DNA from: Marivivens donghaensis
GTDB taxonomy: Bacteria > Pseudomonadota > Alphaproteobacteria > Rhodobacterales > Rhodobacteraceae
Reading direction: 5' to 3'
Length of the DNA: 64,000 bases
Assembly: GCF_023541015.1 (NCBI RefSeq)
Contig: NZ_JALNPR010000003.1
Location: forward strand, 124,001 to 188,000
A model generated the notes under the pieces. That model did not search any database. It saw nothing but the letters and a program-made list of their open reading frames with translations, and was not told the DNA's origin. The first letter of the stretch is position 1. The number at the start of each line of letters is the position of its first letter. The position numbers and the translations under genes were made by a program. This document shows positions 8,491 to 16,939 of the stretch, in pieces.

Positions 8491-9618
8491 TTAGTCGTCG
8501 GCATTGGCCTCTGCGCGGGATTTGCCCGATGCACCATGCGCAAGCGTTGCCGCCATCAGACCATCCAGCGCACCGTCGAGCACGCCTTGTGTATCAGAGG
8601 TTTCATAGCCAGTGCGAAGGTCTTTGACCATCTGATAAGGCTGCAGGACGTAAGACCGGATTTGGTTACCCCACCCCGCATCACCTTTGGCTTCGTGTGC
8701 GGCGTTGATGTCGGCGTTACGGCGATCTAGTTCCATCTGATACAGACGGGATTTCAGCGCTTTCATCGCGATATCACGGTTCTGGTGCTGCGACTTTTCC
8801 GAGGAGGTCGTCACGATGCCCGTAGGCAAGTGGGTGATACGCACCGCAGAGTCGGTCGTGTTCACGTGCTGACCACCCGCACCTGACGAACGGTAAGTGT
8901 CGATACGGATGTCATTCGGTTTGACCTCGATTTCGATGTTGTCGTCTACAACAGGGTAAACCCAAACGGATGAGAACGAGGTGTGACGACGCGCAGCGGA
9001 ATCGTAGGGCGAAATACGAACCAGACGGTGCACGCCCGATTCCGATTTCAGCCAGCCATAAGCATTCGGGCCGCTGATTTTGTAGGCCGCCGATTTAATA
9101 CCAGCTTCTTCGCCCGGGCTTTCGGACTGAAGTTCGACCTTATAGCCCTTCTTTTCCGCCCAACGGACATACATACGCGCAAGGATCGATGCCCAGTCAC
9201 AGGATTCCGTGCCGCCCGCGCCAGAGTTAATCTCGAGGAAGGTATCGTTGCCGTCCGCCTCACCGTCCAAGAGCGCTTCGAGCTCTTTCTCAGCGGCGCG
9301 CACTTTCAAGTCTTTCAGTGCTTCCTCAGCTTCTTTCACGACATCGGCGTCATCTTCCATTTCGCCAAGCTCGATGAGTTCGAGGTTATCCGAAAGATCC
9401 TGTTTGATCGCGCGCAGCCCCGCAATCTGATCCACCAACATCTGACGTTCACGCATCAGTTTCTGCGCACCTTCTGGATCGTCCCAAAGGGTCGGGTCTT
9501 CAACGCGGGCGTTGAATTCTTCCAAACGGTATTCCGCAGTTTCCCAGTCCATCCGCTGAGCAAGAAGGTCGATCGATTTCTCGATGGCGTTCACAATGTT
9601 CTGCGTTTCGGCGCGCAT
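8491..9618 (-). CDS. prfB: Peptide chain release factor 2, 375 aa
   Basis: RF2 reads UAA and UGA stop codons and triggers hydrolysis of peptidyl-tRNA. The catalytic GGQ loop is present ([17 protein letters not shown], near residue 248). The codon-recognition tripeptide is SPY rather than the SPF of Escherichia coli ([15 protein letters not shown], near residue 203), a conservative change that I believe occurs in related alphaproteobacteria. The reading frame is continuous from ATG 9618, so there is no programmed +1 frameshift as in E. coli prfB. It follows mrcA on the same strand with a 91-bp gap and may share its transcript. Confidence 0.97.
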   Translation of the reverse strand: MRAETQNIVNAIEKSIDLLAQRMDWETAEYRLEEFNARVEDPTLWDDPEGAQKLMRERQMLVDQIAGLRAIKQDLSDNLELIELGEMEDDADVVKEAEEALKDLKVRAAEKELEALLDGEADGNDTFLEINSGAGGTESCDWASILARMYVRWAEKKGYKVELQSESPGEEAGIKSAAYKISGPNAYGWLKSESGVHRLVRISPYDSAARRHTSFSSVWVYPVVDDNIEIEVKPNDIRIDTYRSSGAGGQHVNTTDSAVRITHLPTGIVTTSSEKSQHQNRDIAMKALKSRLYQMELDRRNADINAAHEAKGDAGWGNQIRSYVLQPYQMVKDLRTGYETSDTQGVLDGALDGLMAATLAHGASGKSRAEANADD

Positions 9619-9709
9619 GGGTCAACTCGTCTGTCTTAGGGTCAGGGCGACAGGCCCCGACGGATTAGGTCGCGTCATAGCCCCTGCCAGCGGCACGGGC
9701 AAGTCGGTG

Positions 9710-12229
9710 TCAGTAAAGTCCGCCCGACGACAAGGTCCCAAAGGACGCATTCGGGCCAACGGTCGCGGTGTTACCGTCCGATGTCGTGACGTCGCGGGTC
9801 TGCTGCTGCACCTCTTCAAAGAGCGGAAGATCAGCTGACATTGCAAAGCCACCGTCGAACATCACACCAAAGATCGGCTCTTCACCAACACGGAAACACT
9901 CTGCGATGACGTTCGGGCCTTCGGAACCTTCCGGCAAACGGGCGCCCGTAAAACGGTCGATGTTGATGAACTGACAGTCCTCGGGCACCTTAAACCGACC
10001 ACCACCGAACTCTTGGATTGCTTGTTCCATAAAGCGTTGGAACACAGGACCACAGATCGAACCACCATATGCGCCACGGCCCAGCGGGGTCGGATTGTCG
10101 TAACCAATGTAACAGCCTGCCGCGATGTTGGAGGAGAAGCCGACGAACCAAACGTCTTTGGCGTCGTTGGTCGTCCCTGTTTTACCGGCGATCGGCACAG
10201 GCAGGTTGATAACACTCGATGCGGTGCCGCGCTTAACCACGCCTTCCATCATAGAGGTCAGCTGATACGCCGTCACAGCGTTCATGATACGATCACGGTT
10301 CGACAGGATCGTCGGCCCCTGCCCTGACGGCAATGACGCCTCACCGCAATCGAGGCAGGTGCGCGCATCGTGACGGTAGACGGTGTTACCAAAACGGTCC
10401 TGAACGCGGTCGACGAGCGTCGGCTCAACCCGCTCCCCACCGTTCGCAAACATTGAATAGGCTGCGACGAGTTTAAACAGCGTCGTTTCTTCGGACCCGA
10501 GTGAAGCCGAAAGATATTGGTTCATGTTCTCATACACGCCGAAACGTTCGGCATATTCCGCAACCACATCCATCCCGACCTCTTGGGCCAGACGAATGGT
10601 CATAAGGTTACGCGATTGTTCGATCCCGGTGCGGAGCGGCGTCGGACCATAGAATTGGTTCGAAGAGTTCTGCGGACGCCAGAGGCCTTGGGGTGTGTTG
10701 ATCTCGATCGGAGCGTCGACGACGATGGTTGCAGGCGTATAGCCACTGTCGAGAGCTGCCGCATAGACGAAGGGTTTAAAGGCCGAACCAGGTTGGCGAC
10801 GGGCTTGGGTCGCGCGGTTCAATTCGGTGGACTGGTAGCTGAACCCGCCCTGCATCGACAAAACTCGGCCCGTGTTAACGTCCATCGCCATGAAGGCACC
10901 CTGTACCTTGGGCACCTGCCGAAGGGTCCAGCGGATGAACGATCCATCGGCGTCAGCGGTCATGCGGCGGACATGCACCACGTCACCAACTTCGAAATTG
11001 TCAAAGAAATTGCCGCGAATCCAATCAATGTCAGATCGCGGCACCACCTGCGGTTCAGCGTCGGACGCCGGAACGCCTTCGATCCCGATGCGCAATTGTT
11101 GGTCCTCAATGCCCAGAACCACAGCGGGATACCAATGGCTCACCAGTTCGATATCGCGCGGGACAGTGACATCGGCCAGTGCAGCACGCCAACTGTCTTC
11201 GCTCCCCAGTGCATCGGTGGGCACAGTTTTCCCTGTGCCATTCCAGATACCTAGATTGCGGTCGTATTCTTCCAACGCCCGCTGGAGCGATTGCTCTGCA
11301 ACGGACTGGAGGTCGGGATCAACGGTCGCGCGGATCGACAGGCCACCCGAAAAGAACTCGTCCTCACCGAAGTTGCGGCTTAGCTGACGACGAATTTCAT
11401 CGGTAAAGTAGTTGCGCGGCGGAAGTTGCGAACGGAAGCTTTCGTAATCGCCCGACTGCACAGTGCGCAGGGGCAGCGCCTGTTCGGCCTCTGCAACGGT
11501 CTGAGTAATATACCCATCCTCAGCCAAGCGACGCAGAACGTAGTTCCGACGTGCAACCGCATCGTCGTATTGGCGCACAGGGTGCAAGTTACCCGGACGC
11601 TGTGCCAGAGCAGCAAGATACGCCGCCTCACCCGGAGACAGGTCCGCCAGCGGTTTATTGAAATAGGTCTGTGCTGCAGCCGCGACCCCATACGAGTTCT
11701 GACCAAGGAAGATTTCGTTCAGATAGAGTTCGAGGATGCGGCTCTTGTCCATCACCCGCTCAATCCGCGTTGCGAGGATCAGTTCGCGGATTTTACGCTC
11801 TGCCGTGCGGTCGGAGGACAAGAGGAAGTTCTTCATCACCTGCTGGGTGATCGTCGACGCGCCACGCACCTCACCGCCACGGGATTTGATCGCCTCAACG
11901 GCAGCGGCCGCGATACCGCGGATGTCATAACCAGGGTGAGTGAAGAAGTTCTGATCTTCTGCCGAAACAAAGGCGTACTGAACCAGCGGCGGGATCTCAT
12001 CAAAGGGGGTAAACAGACGGCGTTCTACAGCGAATTCGTCGATAATCTGACCTTCGCCAGAATAGACACGGCTGATCGTTTTCGGCGTGTATTGCGACAG
12101 TGTTTCATAGGACGGCAAATCGCGGCCATAGAATGTGAAAATCGCGCCGAGCATCAGCGCGAACATCACAAGACCAAGCGTGACCATCGTAAAGATAGCC
12201 CCGAAGAACGACATGATAAATCGCAGCAC
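9710..12229 (-). CDS. mrcA: Penicillin-binding protein 1A, bifunctional, 839 aa
   Basis: A class A PBP that polymerises glycan strands and cross-links peptides in the periplasm. An N-terminal membrane anchor (SFFGAIFTMVTLGLVMFALMLGAIFTFYG) is followed by the GT51 glycosyltransferase domain with its EDQNFFTHPG and GASTITQQVMKNF motifs (from about residue 90), an OB-like insert, and the transpeptidase with SAFK (near residue 485) and KTGTT (near 680). The frame opens with a GTG at 12229; an ATG five codons later at 12214 is an alternative and neither has a strong ribosome site. It lies between amiC and prfB on the same strand, an arrangement common in Rhodobacteraceae, but here a plus-strand gene separates it from amiC. 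Confidence 0.96.
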   Translation of the reverse strand: MLRFIMSFFGAIFTMVTLGLVMFALMLGAIFTFYGRDLPSYETLSQYTPKTISRVYSGEGQIIDEFAVERRLFTPFDEIPPLVQYAFVSAEDQNFFTHPGYDIRGIAAAAVEAIKSRGGEVRGASTITQQVMKNFLLSSDRTAERKIRELILATRIERVMDKSRILELYLNEIFLGQNSYGVAAAAQTYFNKPLADLSPGEAAYLAALAQRPGNLHPVRQYDDAVARRNYVLRRLAEDGYITQTVAEAEQALPLRTVQSGDYESFRSQLPPRNYFTDEIRRQLSRNFGEDEFFSGGLSIRATVDPDLQSVAEQSLQRALEEYDRNLGIWNGTGKTVPTDALGSEDSWRAALADVTVPRDIELVSHWYPAVVLGIEDQQLRIGIEGVPASDAEPQVVPRSDIDWIRGNFFDNFEVGDVVHVRRMTADADGSFIRWTLRQVPKVQGAFMAMDVNTGRVLSMQGGFSYQSTELNRATQARRQPGSAFKPFVYAAALDSGYTPATIVVDAPIEINTPQGLWRPQNSSNQFYGPTPLRTGIEQSRNLMTIRLAQEVGMDVVAEYAERFGVYENMNQYLSASLGSEETTLFKLVAAYSMFANGGERVEPTLVDRVQDRFGNTVYRHDARTCLDCGEASLPSGQGPTILSNRDRIMNAVTAYQLTSMMEGVVKRGTASSVINLPVPIAGKTGTTNDAKDVWFVGFSSNIAAGCYIGYDNPTPLGRGAYGGSICGPVFQRFMEQAIQEFGGGRFKVPEDCQFINIDRFTGARLPEGSEGPNVIAECFRVGEEPIFGVMFDGGFAMSADLPLFEEVQQQTRDVTTSDGNTATVGPNASFGTLSSGGLY

Positions 12230-12382
12230 GCGTTTGACCCCTTTGGTTGGTGCGCCGCTTATAGGGCGGGTCGCGGGTCAGGTCAAAACCGCAAGCACCA
12301 CTTTCGGCATGAAAACGCCGCTTTCGCATAGGTTTGAACGGTGGGGATTGCCCCTTGGCCATCCACGGACCAAATCAGCGCC

Positions 12383-12997
12383 ATGAGCACTCCAGAAAGC
12401 ATCCTTGCCACCTACGACCGAGTCGGCCCTGCTTGGGCCACGTCCCGCGACCGCCGTTTGACAGAACGCCGCTGGTTGGACCGCATGATTGCGGTTGCGC
12501 CCCATGATCGCGGGAAACGCCGTGTCTTGGACTTGGGATGCGGATCGGGGCGTCCTATCGCGGAATACCTCATTGATCGTGGCATCGCTGTAACTGGCGT
12601 TGACGGGGCCGAGAGCATGATTGCCCTGTTCCAAACCAACGTGCCCAACGCCCGTTCTATTCGCGCCGATATGCGTGGCCTTGATCTGGGTGAGAAATAT
12701 GATGCGATCCTCGCGTGGGATAGTTTCTTCCACCTCTCACCCGCAGATCAACGCGCTATGTTCGCCGTCTTTTCAGCCCATGCCGCCGACAACGCTGCGC
12801 TGATGTTCACCAGCGGCCCTGATGAAGGCGTCTCCATCGGGTCGGTCGAAGGCACACCGATCTATCACGCCTCTCTGTCCGAGGCGGGTTATCGCCACGA
12901 ACTAGAGGCAGCAGGCTTTACCGTCGTCGCGCACAAGGCCGAAGACCCCGACTGCGGCGATCGGACGGTTTGGCTGGCTCGGTTTACTGGCGTCTAA
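12383..12997 (+). CDS. Class I SAM-dependent methyltransferase, 204 aa
   Basis: A Rossmann-fold methyltransferase with motif I VLDLGCGSGRPIAEYL (about residues 48-63), an acidic residue in motif II (VTGVDGAESM) and motif IV DAILAWDSFFHL. The acceptor substrate cannot be told; small-molecule methylation is the family norm. The ATG at 12383 is preferred; 14 codons of extra frame upstream look non-coding. The gene is divergent from mrcA and its 3' end overlaps the end of the convergent amiC by 14 bp. It sits alone on the plus strand inside a minus-strand cell-wall cluster, so it looks like a later insertion into the mrcA-amiC spacing. Confidence 0.85.
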   Translation: MSTPESILATYDRVGPAWATSRDRRLTERRWLDRMIAVAPHDRGKRRVLDLGCGSGRPIAEYLIDRGIAVTGVDGAESMIALFQTNVPNARSIRADMRGLDLGEKYDAILAWDSFFHLSPADQRAMFAVFSAHAADNAALMFTSGPDEGVSIGSVEGTPIYHASLSEAGYRHELEAAGFTVVAHKAEDPDCGDRTVWLARFTGV

Positions 12998-14204
12998 GCG
13001 CGTCTTTCGCAGCTTCGGAATTGGCCCAGCGTTGAACGGCGAGAACGATGCCTGCAACAACCCGTGCCCGCCCTTCGGCAGAACGGAGAGCGTCACGGTC
13101 GTGTGGGTTCGATAGGAACCCGACCTCAACCAAGGCTGACGGGAAATCCGCCGCGTTCAAAACGGCCAAGAGCGCCTCGCGTCGAGGTGTATTGTTAACC
13201 CGCGCATTCGTATCCATCAGCGCCTGAACCAATGCGTCCGCTAAGGTATCGCTCTGCGGCGCGGTTTCCGTGCGGGCGAGGTCCATCAGCACAGTCGCGA
13301 CCGTGTCGTCTTGGCCCGTCAAATCCAACCCAGCCAAGAGGTCCCCACGGTCATGCCGTTCTGCCATGCGCAAGGACGCATCCTCTTGGGCCTGATCGCT
13401 AAGGGTATAGACCGATGCGCCCGAGGTAATCTCATCCCCGTCCAAAGCATCCGCATGAAGCGACAATAGCACATCTGCGCCAGACCTACGGGCAATGGAA
13501 ATCCGTTCCTCAAGCGGCACGAAAACATCCGTCTGGCGGGTCAGCACAGCGCGCATCCCCTCCATCCGGTTCATCGTCTGCGCAACTTCAACAGCCAGTT
13601 GCAGCATGAGGTCCGCCTCACGCAGGCCGTCCCGTTCGGCACCGGGATCAATACCCCCATGACCGGGGTCAATCACGACAGTCAGGATACCATCATCGAC
13701 CGCAGCGACTGGCGGCGCAGTAGGATCAACGGTGTTGAGCATATCCCAACCCGGATCGCTGGGCGCACCTGCGGCGGCAGCATAGTCCGCGTCCGAACTT
13801 GGCGACAGGTTCACCGTCAGACGCGCCGTTCCGTCAACCGTATTCACCGTCATCCCTGCTTGGCTCACGATCATGGCGTCGGACAGATCAACCACCATCC
13901 GCGACCACCCTGGCCGCAGCGCCCCAAACCGAAGGTCGCTCACGCGGTCCGATTGATCCAAGATCGCCTTGTCCGCGCCTCGCCAGTCAATCTCGCGAAA
14001 GTCCAAAATCAGTCGGCGCGGATCATCGAGCGTAAACACACGCCACGGCACAGGCTGAGACAGGAACAAATCGACTGTCGTTTTGCCCCACGAATCCTCG
14101 ATCACCGAATGGGTCACATCCAGCCGCGCCAGACCTGTAAAATCCTGTGACTGCGACGCCGCGCCCAAACATGCCAGAACCGCTGCCCCCACGATGCGGA
14201 TCAT
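12984..14204 (-). CDS. amiC: N-acetylmuramoyl-L-alanine amidase (AmiC type), 406 aa
   Basis: A zinc amidase that removes stem peptides from glycan strands to split daughter cells. A signal peptide (MIRIVGAAVLACLGAASQSQ) leads into an AMIN targeting domain (about residues 22-130, WRVFTLDDPRRLILDF) and a C-terminal Amidase_3 domain with VVIDPGHGGIDPGA, a zinc Glu in GLREADLML, SLHADA and VEVGFLSN. Enzymes of this type are normally held inactive until a LytM factor such as NlpD binds; a degenerate NlpD-type protein is encoded at 36616. The start ATG overlaps the aminotransferase stop by 4 bp (ATGA), so the two are translationally coupled. Confidence 0.93.
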   Translation of the reverse strand: MIRIVGAAVLACLGAASQSQDFTGLARLDVTHSVIEDSWGKTTVDLFLSQPVPWRVFTLDDPRRLILDFREIDWRGADKAILDQSDRVSDLRFGALRPGWSRMVVDLSDAMIVSQAGMTVNTVDGTARLTVNLSPSSDADYAAAAGAPSDPGWDMLNTVDPTAPPVAAVDDGILTVVIDPGHGGIDPGAERDGLREADLMLQLAVEVAQTMNRMEGMRAVLTRQTDVFVPLEERISIARRSGADVLLSLHADALDGDEITSGASVYTLSDQAQEDASLRMAERHDRGDLLAGLDLTGQDDTVATVLMDLARTETAPQSDTLADALVQALMDTNARVNNTPRREALLAVLNAADFPSALVEVGFLSNPHDRDALRSAEGRARVVAGIVLAVQRWANSEAAKDALRRQ

Positions 14205-15349
14205 GACCGACGGTCCTCCATGAATTTAGTGAGCCTGCGGAGCCCTTCTTCGATATCGGGGGTTGAGCGAGCATAGGAGAACCGAAGCCAGTGCTTGCCA
14301 TTTACCGTGTCAAAATCCAGACCGGGTGTCACGGCAACCCCAGCTTTATCAAGTACTTCTGCCGCAAAGCTCAGGCTGTCATCGGTGTAATCAGACACAT
14401 CAGCATAGACGTAGAATGCACCATCAGGCGGGGCGATCTTGGTAAAGCCTGCCTTGGGCAGACCCTCAATCATCAACTCACGATTGCGGGCATAGCTGGC
14501 AACATTGCCGTCCAGTTCATCTTTGCAATCCATCGCATAAAGCGCGAGCCGTTGCGCCGCGTGGCTCGGGCAAATGAATTGGTTCTGGGCAATGCGTTCG
14601 ACGACCCGAACGTGGTCTTCGGGCACAACCATCCAACCCACGCGCCAGCCTGTCATGCTGAAATATTTGCTGAACGAGTTGATGACATAGACCTCATCGG
14701 TCACCGACGCAGCGGTCACGGGTTTAATGCCGTAGTCCAATCCGTGATAAATCTCGTCCGAGATGAACGCCGCATTGCGATCCGCGCAGGCCGCAGCGAG
14801 GTCGGTCAACTCACCCTGCCCCAACATGGTGCCTGTCGGGTTCGCAGGCGAGGCCACGATCAAACCTTGGAGGTCATATGCCGCGACGTCCGCCGCAACG
14901 GGTTGGAACCGCGCCTGAAGCGTGGTCGGAATATCAACCGCGTTCAGATCGAACGACCGAAGGATCTGACGATAGGACGGATAGCACGGCGCACCGAGGC
15001 CAACTCGGTCGCCCGTATCAAAGAGCGCTGTGAACGCCAGCAGGAACGCGCCAGACGCCCCAGCGGTCACAACGATCCGCTCTGGGTTCATATCGAGGTC
15101 ATACCAATCGCCGTAATGCTGCGCGATGCGCGCCCGCAACTCTGGCATCCCCAAGGCCACCGTATACCCCAGCGGACCCTCAGCCATATCACGTGCCAAA
15201 CGATCCAGTGCCGCTTTGGGCGCACCCGTTCCGGGTTGCCCAACCTCCATATGGATTATGTGACGCCCCGAGGCTTCGGCCTTGCGGGCGGATTCCATCA
15301 CGTCCATCACGATAAAGGGATCAACGGCCCCGCGTCTTGAAACACGCAT
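14201..15349 (-). CDS. Class I/II pyridoxal-phosphate aminotransferase, 382 aa
   Basis: A fold-type I aminotransferase of the aspartate/aromatic group. The PLP-binding lysine is in NSFSKYFSMTGWRVGW (near residue 227); SPANPTG and the conserved Arg near the C-terminus (WLRFSYARS) are present. Substrate cannot be assigned beyond an amino acid and a 2-oxo acid. The ATG at 15349 (MRVSRRGAVDPF) has AGAGG about 6 nt upstream. A frame reaching 15643 is antisense to the dsbA-like gene and is discarded. It is the first gene of a coupled pair with amiC, and it is divergent from the DsbA-like gene with 126 bp between the starts. Confidence 0.93.
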   Translation of the reverse strand: MRVSRRGAVDPFIVMDVMESARKAEASGRHIIHMEVGQPGTGAPKAALDRLARDMAEGPLGYTVALGMPELRARIAQHYGDWYDLDMNPERIVVTAGASGAFLLAFTALFDTGDRVGLGAPCYPSYRQILRSFDLNAVDIPTTLQARFQPVAADVAAYDLQGLIVASPANPTGTMLGQGELTDLAAACADRNAAFISDEIYHGLDYGIKPVTAASVTDEVYVINSFSKYFSMTGWRVGWMVVPEDHVRVVERIAQNQFICPSHAAQRLALYAMDCKDELDGNVASYARNRELMIEGLPKAGFTKIAPPDGAFYVYADVSDYTDDSLSFAAEVLDKAGVAVTPGLDFDTVNGKHWLRFSYARSTPDIEEGLRRLTKFMEDRRS

Positions 15350-15475
15350 GTCATGCCTCTTATGGTCTATCTGCTCTGCCCCTGTTTGCCTTTGCAGGGG
15401 CCGCGCGTCAATCGGACCCTTGGCACCACCGCCCAGATATGCACAACTCTGCCGGACTATAAATCGGAGAACTCT

Positions 15476-16216
15476 ATGAAACGCCTCGCCCTCGCCCTGA
15501 CCTTGGGTCTCGCCACCCAAGCCGCCGCCACCGATCTGGAGGCCATGAGCGACACCGAACGCAGCGCGTTTCGGGATGAAGTCCGCGCCTATCTGCTCGA
15601 CAACCCCGAAGTGCTGATGGAAGCCATCGGGGTTCTCGAACAACGTCAGGCACTAGCGGAAACGATGGCCGACCAGCAGATGGCCCAGACCAATATGGAC
15701 GCGATCCAGAACGATGGTTTCTCGTGGGTTGGCGGCAATCCTGACGGTGACATTACTGTGGTAGAGTTCATGGATTACCGCTGCGGCTACTGCAAACGCG
15801 CCTTCCCAGAGGTTGAGACGCTTTTGGAAACCGACGGTAATATCCGCTTTATCGTAAAGGAACTGCCGATCCTTGGTGATCAGTCGACCCTCGCGTCACA
15901 ATTCGCGATTGCCGTGCAGCAGCTTCATGGCGATGACGCTTATAAATTTGTCCACGATACTCTGATGAATATGCGTGGTGACATCACCCAAGACAGCCTG
16001 TCGCAACTTGCATCGACCGTCGGTTTCGATGCGGCGCCAATCTTTGAGCGGATGGCATCACCAGAGGTTGCACGTGTGCTGCAGGCAAACATGGAGCTGG
16101 CGCAGCGTTTGCAGATCAGCGGCACACCGACGTTCGTCTTTGATGACCAATTGGTGCGAGGGTATGTGCCTCTCGACCAGATGGCGTCGATCGTCGAAGA
16201 GTTACGCGCCAACTGA
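15476..16216 (+). CDS. Periplasmic DsbA-like thiol:disulfide oxidoreductase, 246 aa
   Basis: A signal peptide (about residues 1-19, cleavage after AAATD-like region) precedes a short helical section rich in Glu/Gln (residues 25-65), similar to the N-terminal helix of ScsC/Com1-like DsbA proteins, then a thioredoxin fold with the active site CGYC in MDYRCGYCKRAF and the cis-proline SGTPTF. It should oxidise or isomerise disulfides in exported proteins. The ATG at 15476 follows CGGAGA at a good distance. A terminator follows directly at 16228-16251, so it is probably a one-gene transcript. No DsbB partner is in the window. Confidence 0.92.
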   Translation: MKRLALALTLGLATQAAATDLEAMSDTERSAFRDEVRAYLLDNPEVLMEAIGVLEQRQALAETMADQQMAQTNMDAIQNDGFSWVGGNPDGDITVVEFMDYRCGYCKRAFPEVETLLETDGNIRFIVKELPILGDQSTLASQFAIAVQQLHGDDAYKFVHDTLMNMRGDITQDSLSQLASTVGFDAAPIFERMASPEVARVLQANMELAQRLQISGTPTFVFDDQLVRGYVPLDQMASIVEELRAN

Positions 16217-16227
16217 TACGACACAAC

Positions 16228-16251
16228 AAAGGGGGCCTCGGCCCCCTTTTT
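16228..16251. terminator. Intrinsic terminator, bidirectional
   Basis: GGGGGC, loop CTCG, GCCCCC, flanked by AAA and TTTTT. It ends the DsbA-like transcript and, read on the other strand, also follows the small membrane protein gene whose stop codon lies at its edge. Confidence 0.85.
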
Positions 16252-16472
16252 CATGAGCTCGCCATCATTGTGCGCAGCCCCTTTGCAACGAGCAGCACAA
16301 ACGGTGCGCCGTGCATAATCAAGTCAAAGAAATCAATCGGCTTCGCCAACTCGCCCGCAGCCAACATCTTTAGCTTTTCCCAGATATGCGGTTCAGGGAA
16401 AACCGGCGCGAGGCCCAGCGTCAGACAGGCCAAAATCACAAGGTTCCAAGGCAGGGTATCTAGAAACGCCAT
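16251..16472 (-). CDS. Small conserved membrane protein, 73 aa
   Basis: Two hydrophobic stretches (LPWNLVILACLTLGLAPVF and APFVLLVAKGLRTM) around a conserved PEPHIWEKLKMLAAG segment. I recognise this as a small proteobacterial inner-membrane protein family, often mislabelled as an RND transporter; its role is unknown. The start is decided by the ribosome site: GGAGG lies 5 nt before the ATG at 16472 (MAFLDTLPW). The ATG at 16484 actually contains that Shine-Dalgarno sequence and so is not the start. An AT-rich inverted repeat sits just upstream at 16483-16508. Confidence 0.75.
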   Translation of the reverse strand: MAFLDTLPWNLVILACLTLGLAPVFPEPHIWEKLKMLAAGELAKPIDFFDLIMHGAPFVLLVAKGLRTMMASS

Positions 16473-16482
16473 CGCGTCCTCC

Positions 16483-16508
16483 AATATATTTTAAAAACGT
16501 GATATATT
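16483..16508. promoter_or_regulatory. AT-rich inverted repeat upstream of small membrane protein
   Basis: AATATAT at 16483-16489 and its complement ATATATT at 16502-16508, separated by 12 nt of mostly A/T. It stands out from the GC-rich surroundings and overlaps the expected promoter of the minus-strand gene starting at 16472. It could be promoter sequence, an operator, or both. Confidence 0.35.
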
Positions 16509-16566
16509 AAAGCACGACAAATTGCCAAAGGCATTTTGCGTTTTCAAAACTGAAAAGGGAGGAAAG

Positions 16567-16643
16567 TGGCGCGGTTGACGGGGCTCGAACCCGCGACCCC
16601 CGGCGTGACAGGCCGGTACTCTAACCAACTGAGCTACAACCGC
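16567..16643 (-). tRNA. tRNA-Asp(GTC), copy 2
   Basis: A complete 77-nt cloverleaf on the minus strand. The acceptor stem GCGGTTG pairs with CAACCGC, followed by discriminator G and encoded CCA. The D-arm is GCTC/GAGT, the anticodon loop CTGTCAC gives GTC, and the T-arm contains GGTTCGAGC. The sequence is identical to the copy at 16675-16751. QueA (start of window) modifies this tRNA species. Confidence 0.97.
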
Positions 16644-16674
16644 GCACTTGCGTCTGTGAGGTCTTGAAAAGAAG

Positions 16675-16751
16675 TGGCGCGGTTGACGGGGCTCGAACCC
16701 GCGACCCCCGGCGTGACAGGCCGGTACTCTAACCAACTGAGCTACAACCGC
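16675..16751 (-). tRNA. tRNA-Asp(GTC), copy 1
   Basis: Identical to the downstream copy, 31 nt away, with the same encoded CCA end. The two copies and part of their flank repeat with a 108-bp period, so they arose by tandem duplication and are probably transcribed together. Confidence 0.97.
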
Positions 16752-16860
16752 GTATCTTCTTTTCGGTATCTCACCGAACGTGTGGGGCTTCTAAGCGGTG
16801 CGTCGGGGCGCGTCAAGCGCCCTATGACAAAAAAATGAAACTCTTCGCGCAGACCACCAA

Positions 16861-16895
16861 AAAAACGAAAACGGGGCAGAAAAACTGCCCCGTTT
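16861..16895 (-). terminator. Intrinsic terminator of the alanine-rich repeat gene
   Basis: On the minus strand a 9-bp stem (ACGGGGCAG with its complement) closes a T5 loop and is followed by a long T-rich tract. It lies 45 bp after the stop of the gene ending at 16940. Confidence 0.85.
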
Positions 16896-16939
16896 CCAAG
16901 AAGTTATCGAAATTCGACCAGAGCCGAATGTGCCTGAAA

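Noticed and set aside
8491-9618. Programmed frameshift in prfB
   Set aside because: The frame is continuous from ATG to stop, with no early in-frame TGA.
14201-15643. Aminotransferase starting at 15643
   Set aside because: The extra 98 codons are antisense to the DsbA-like gene and its promoter; ATG 15349 fits the family start and ribosome site.
16491-16736. Open frame with two repeats of VRVPACHAGGRGFEPRQP
   Set aside because: This is the well-known translation of tRNA genes; the two repeats are the two tRNA-Asp copies.
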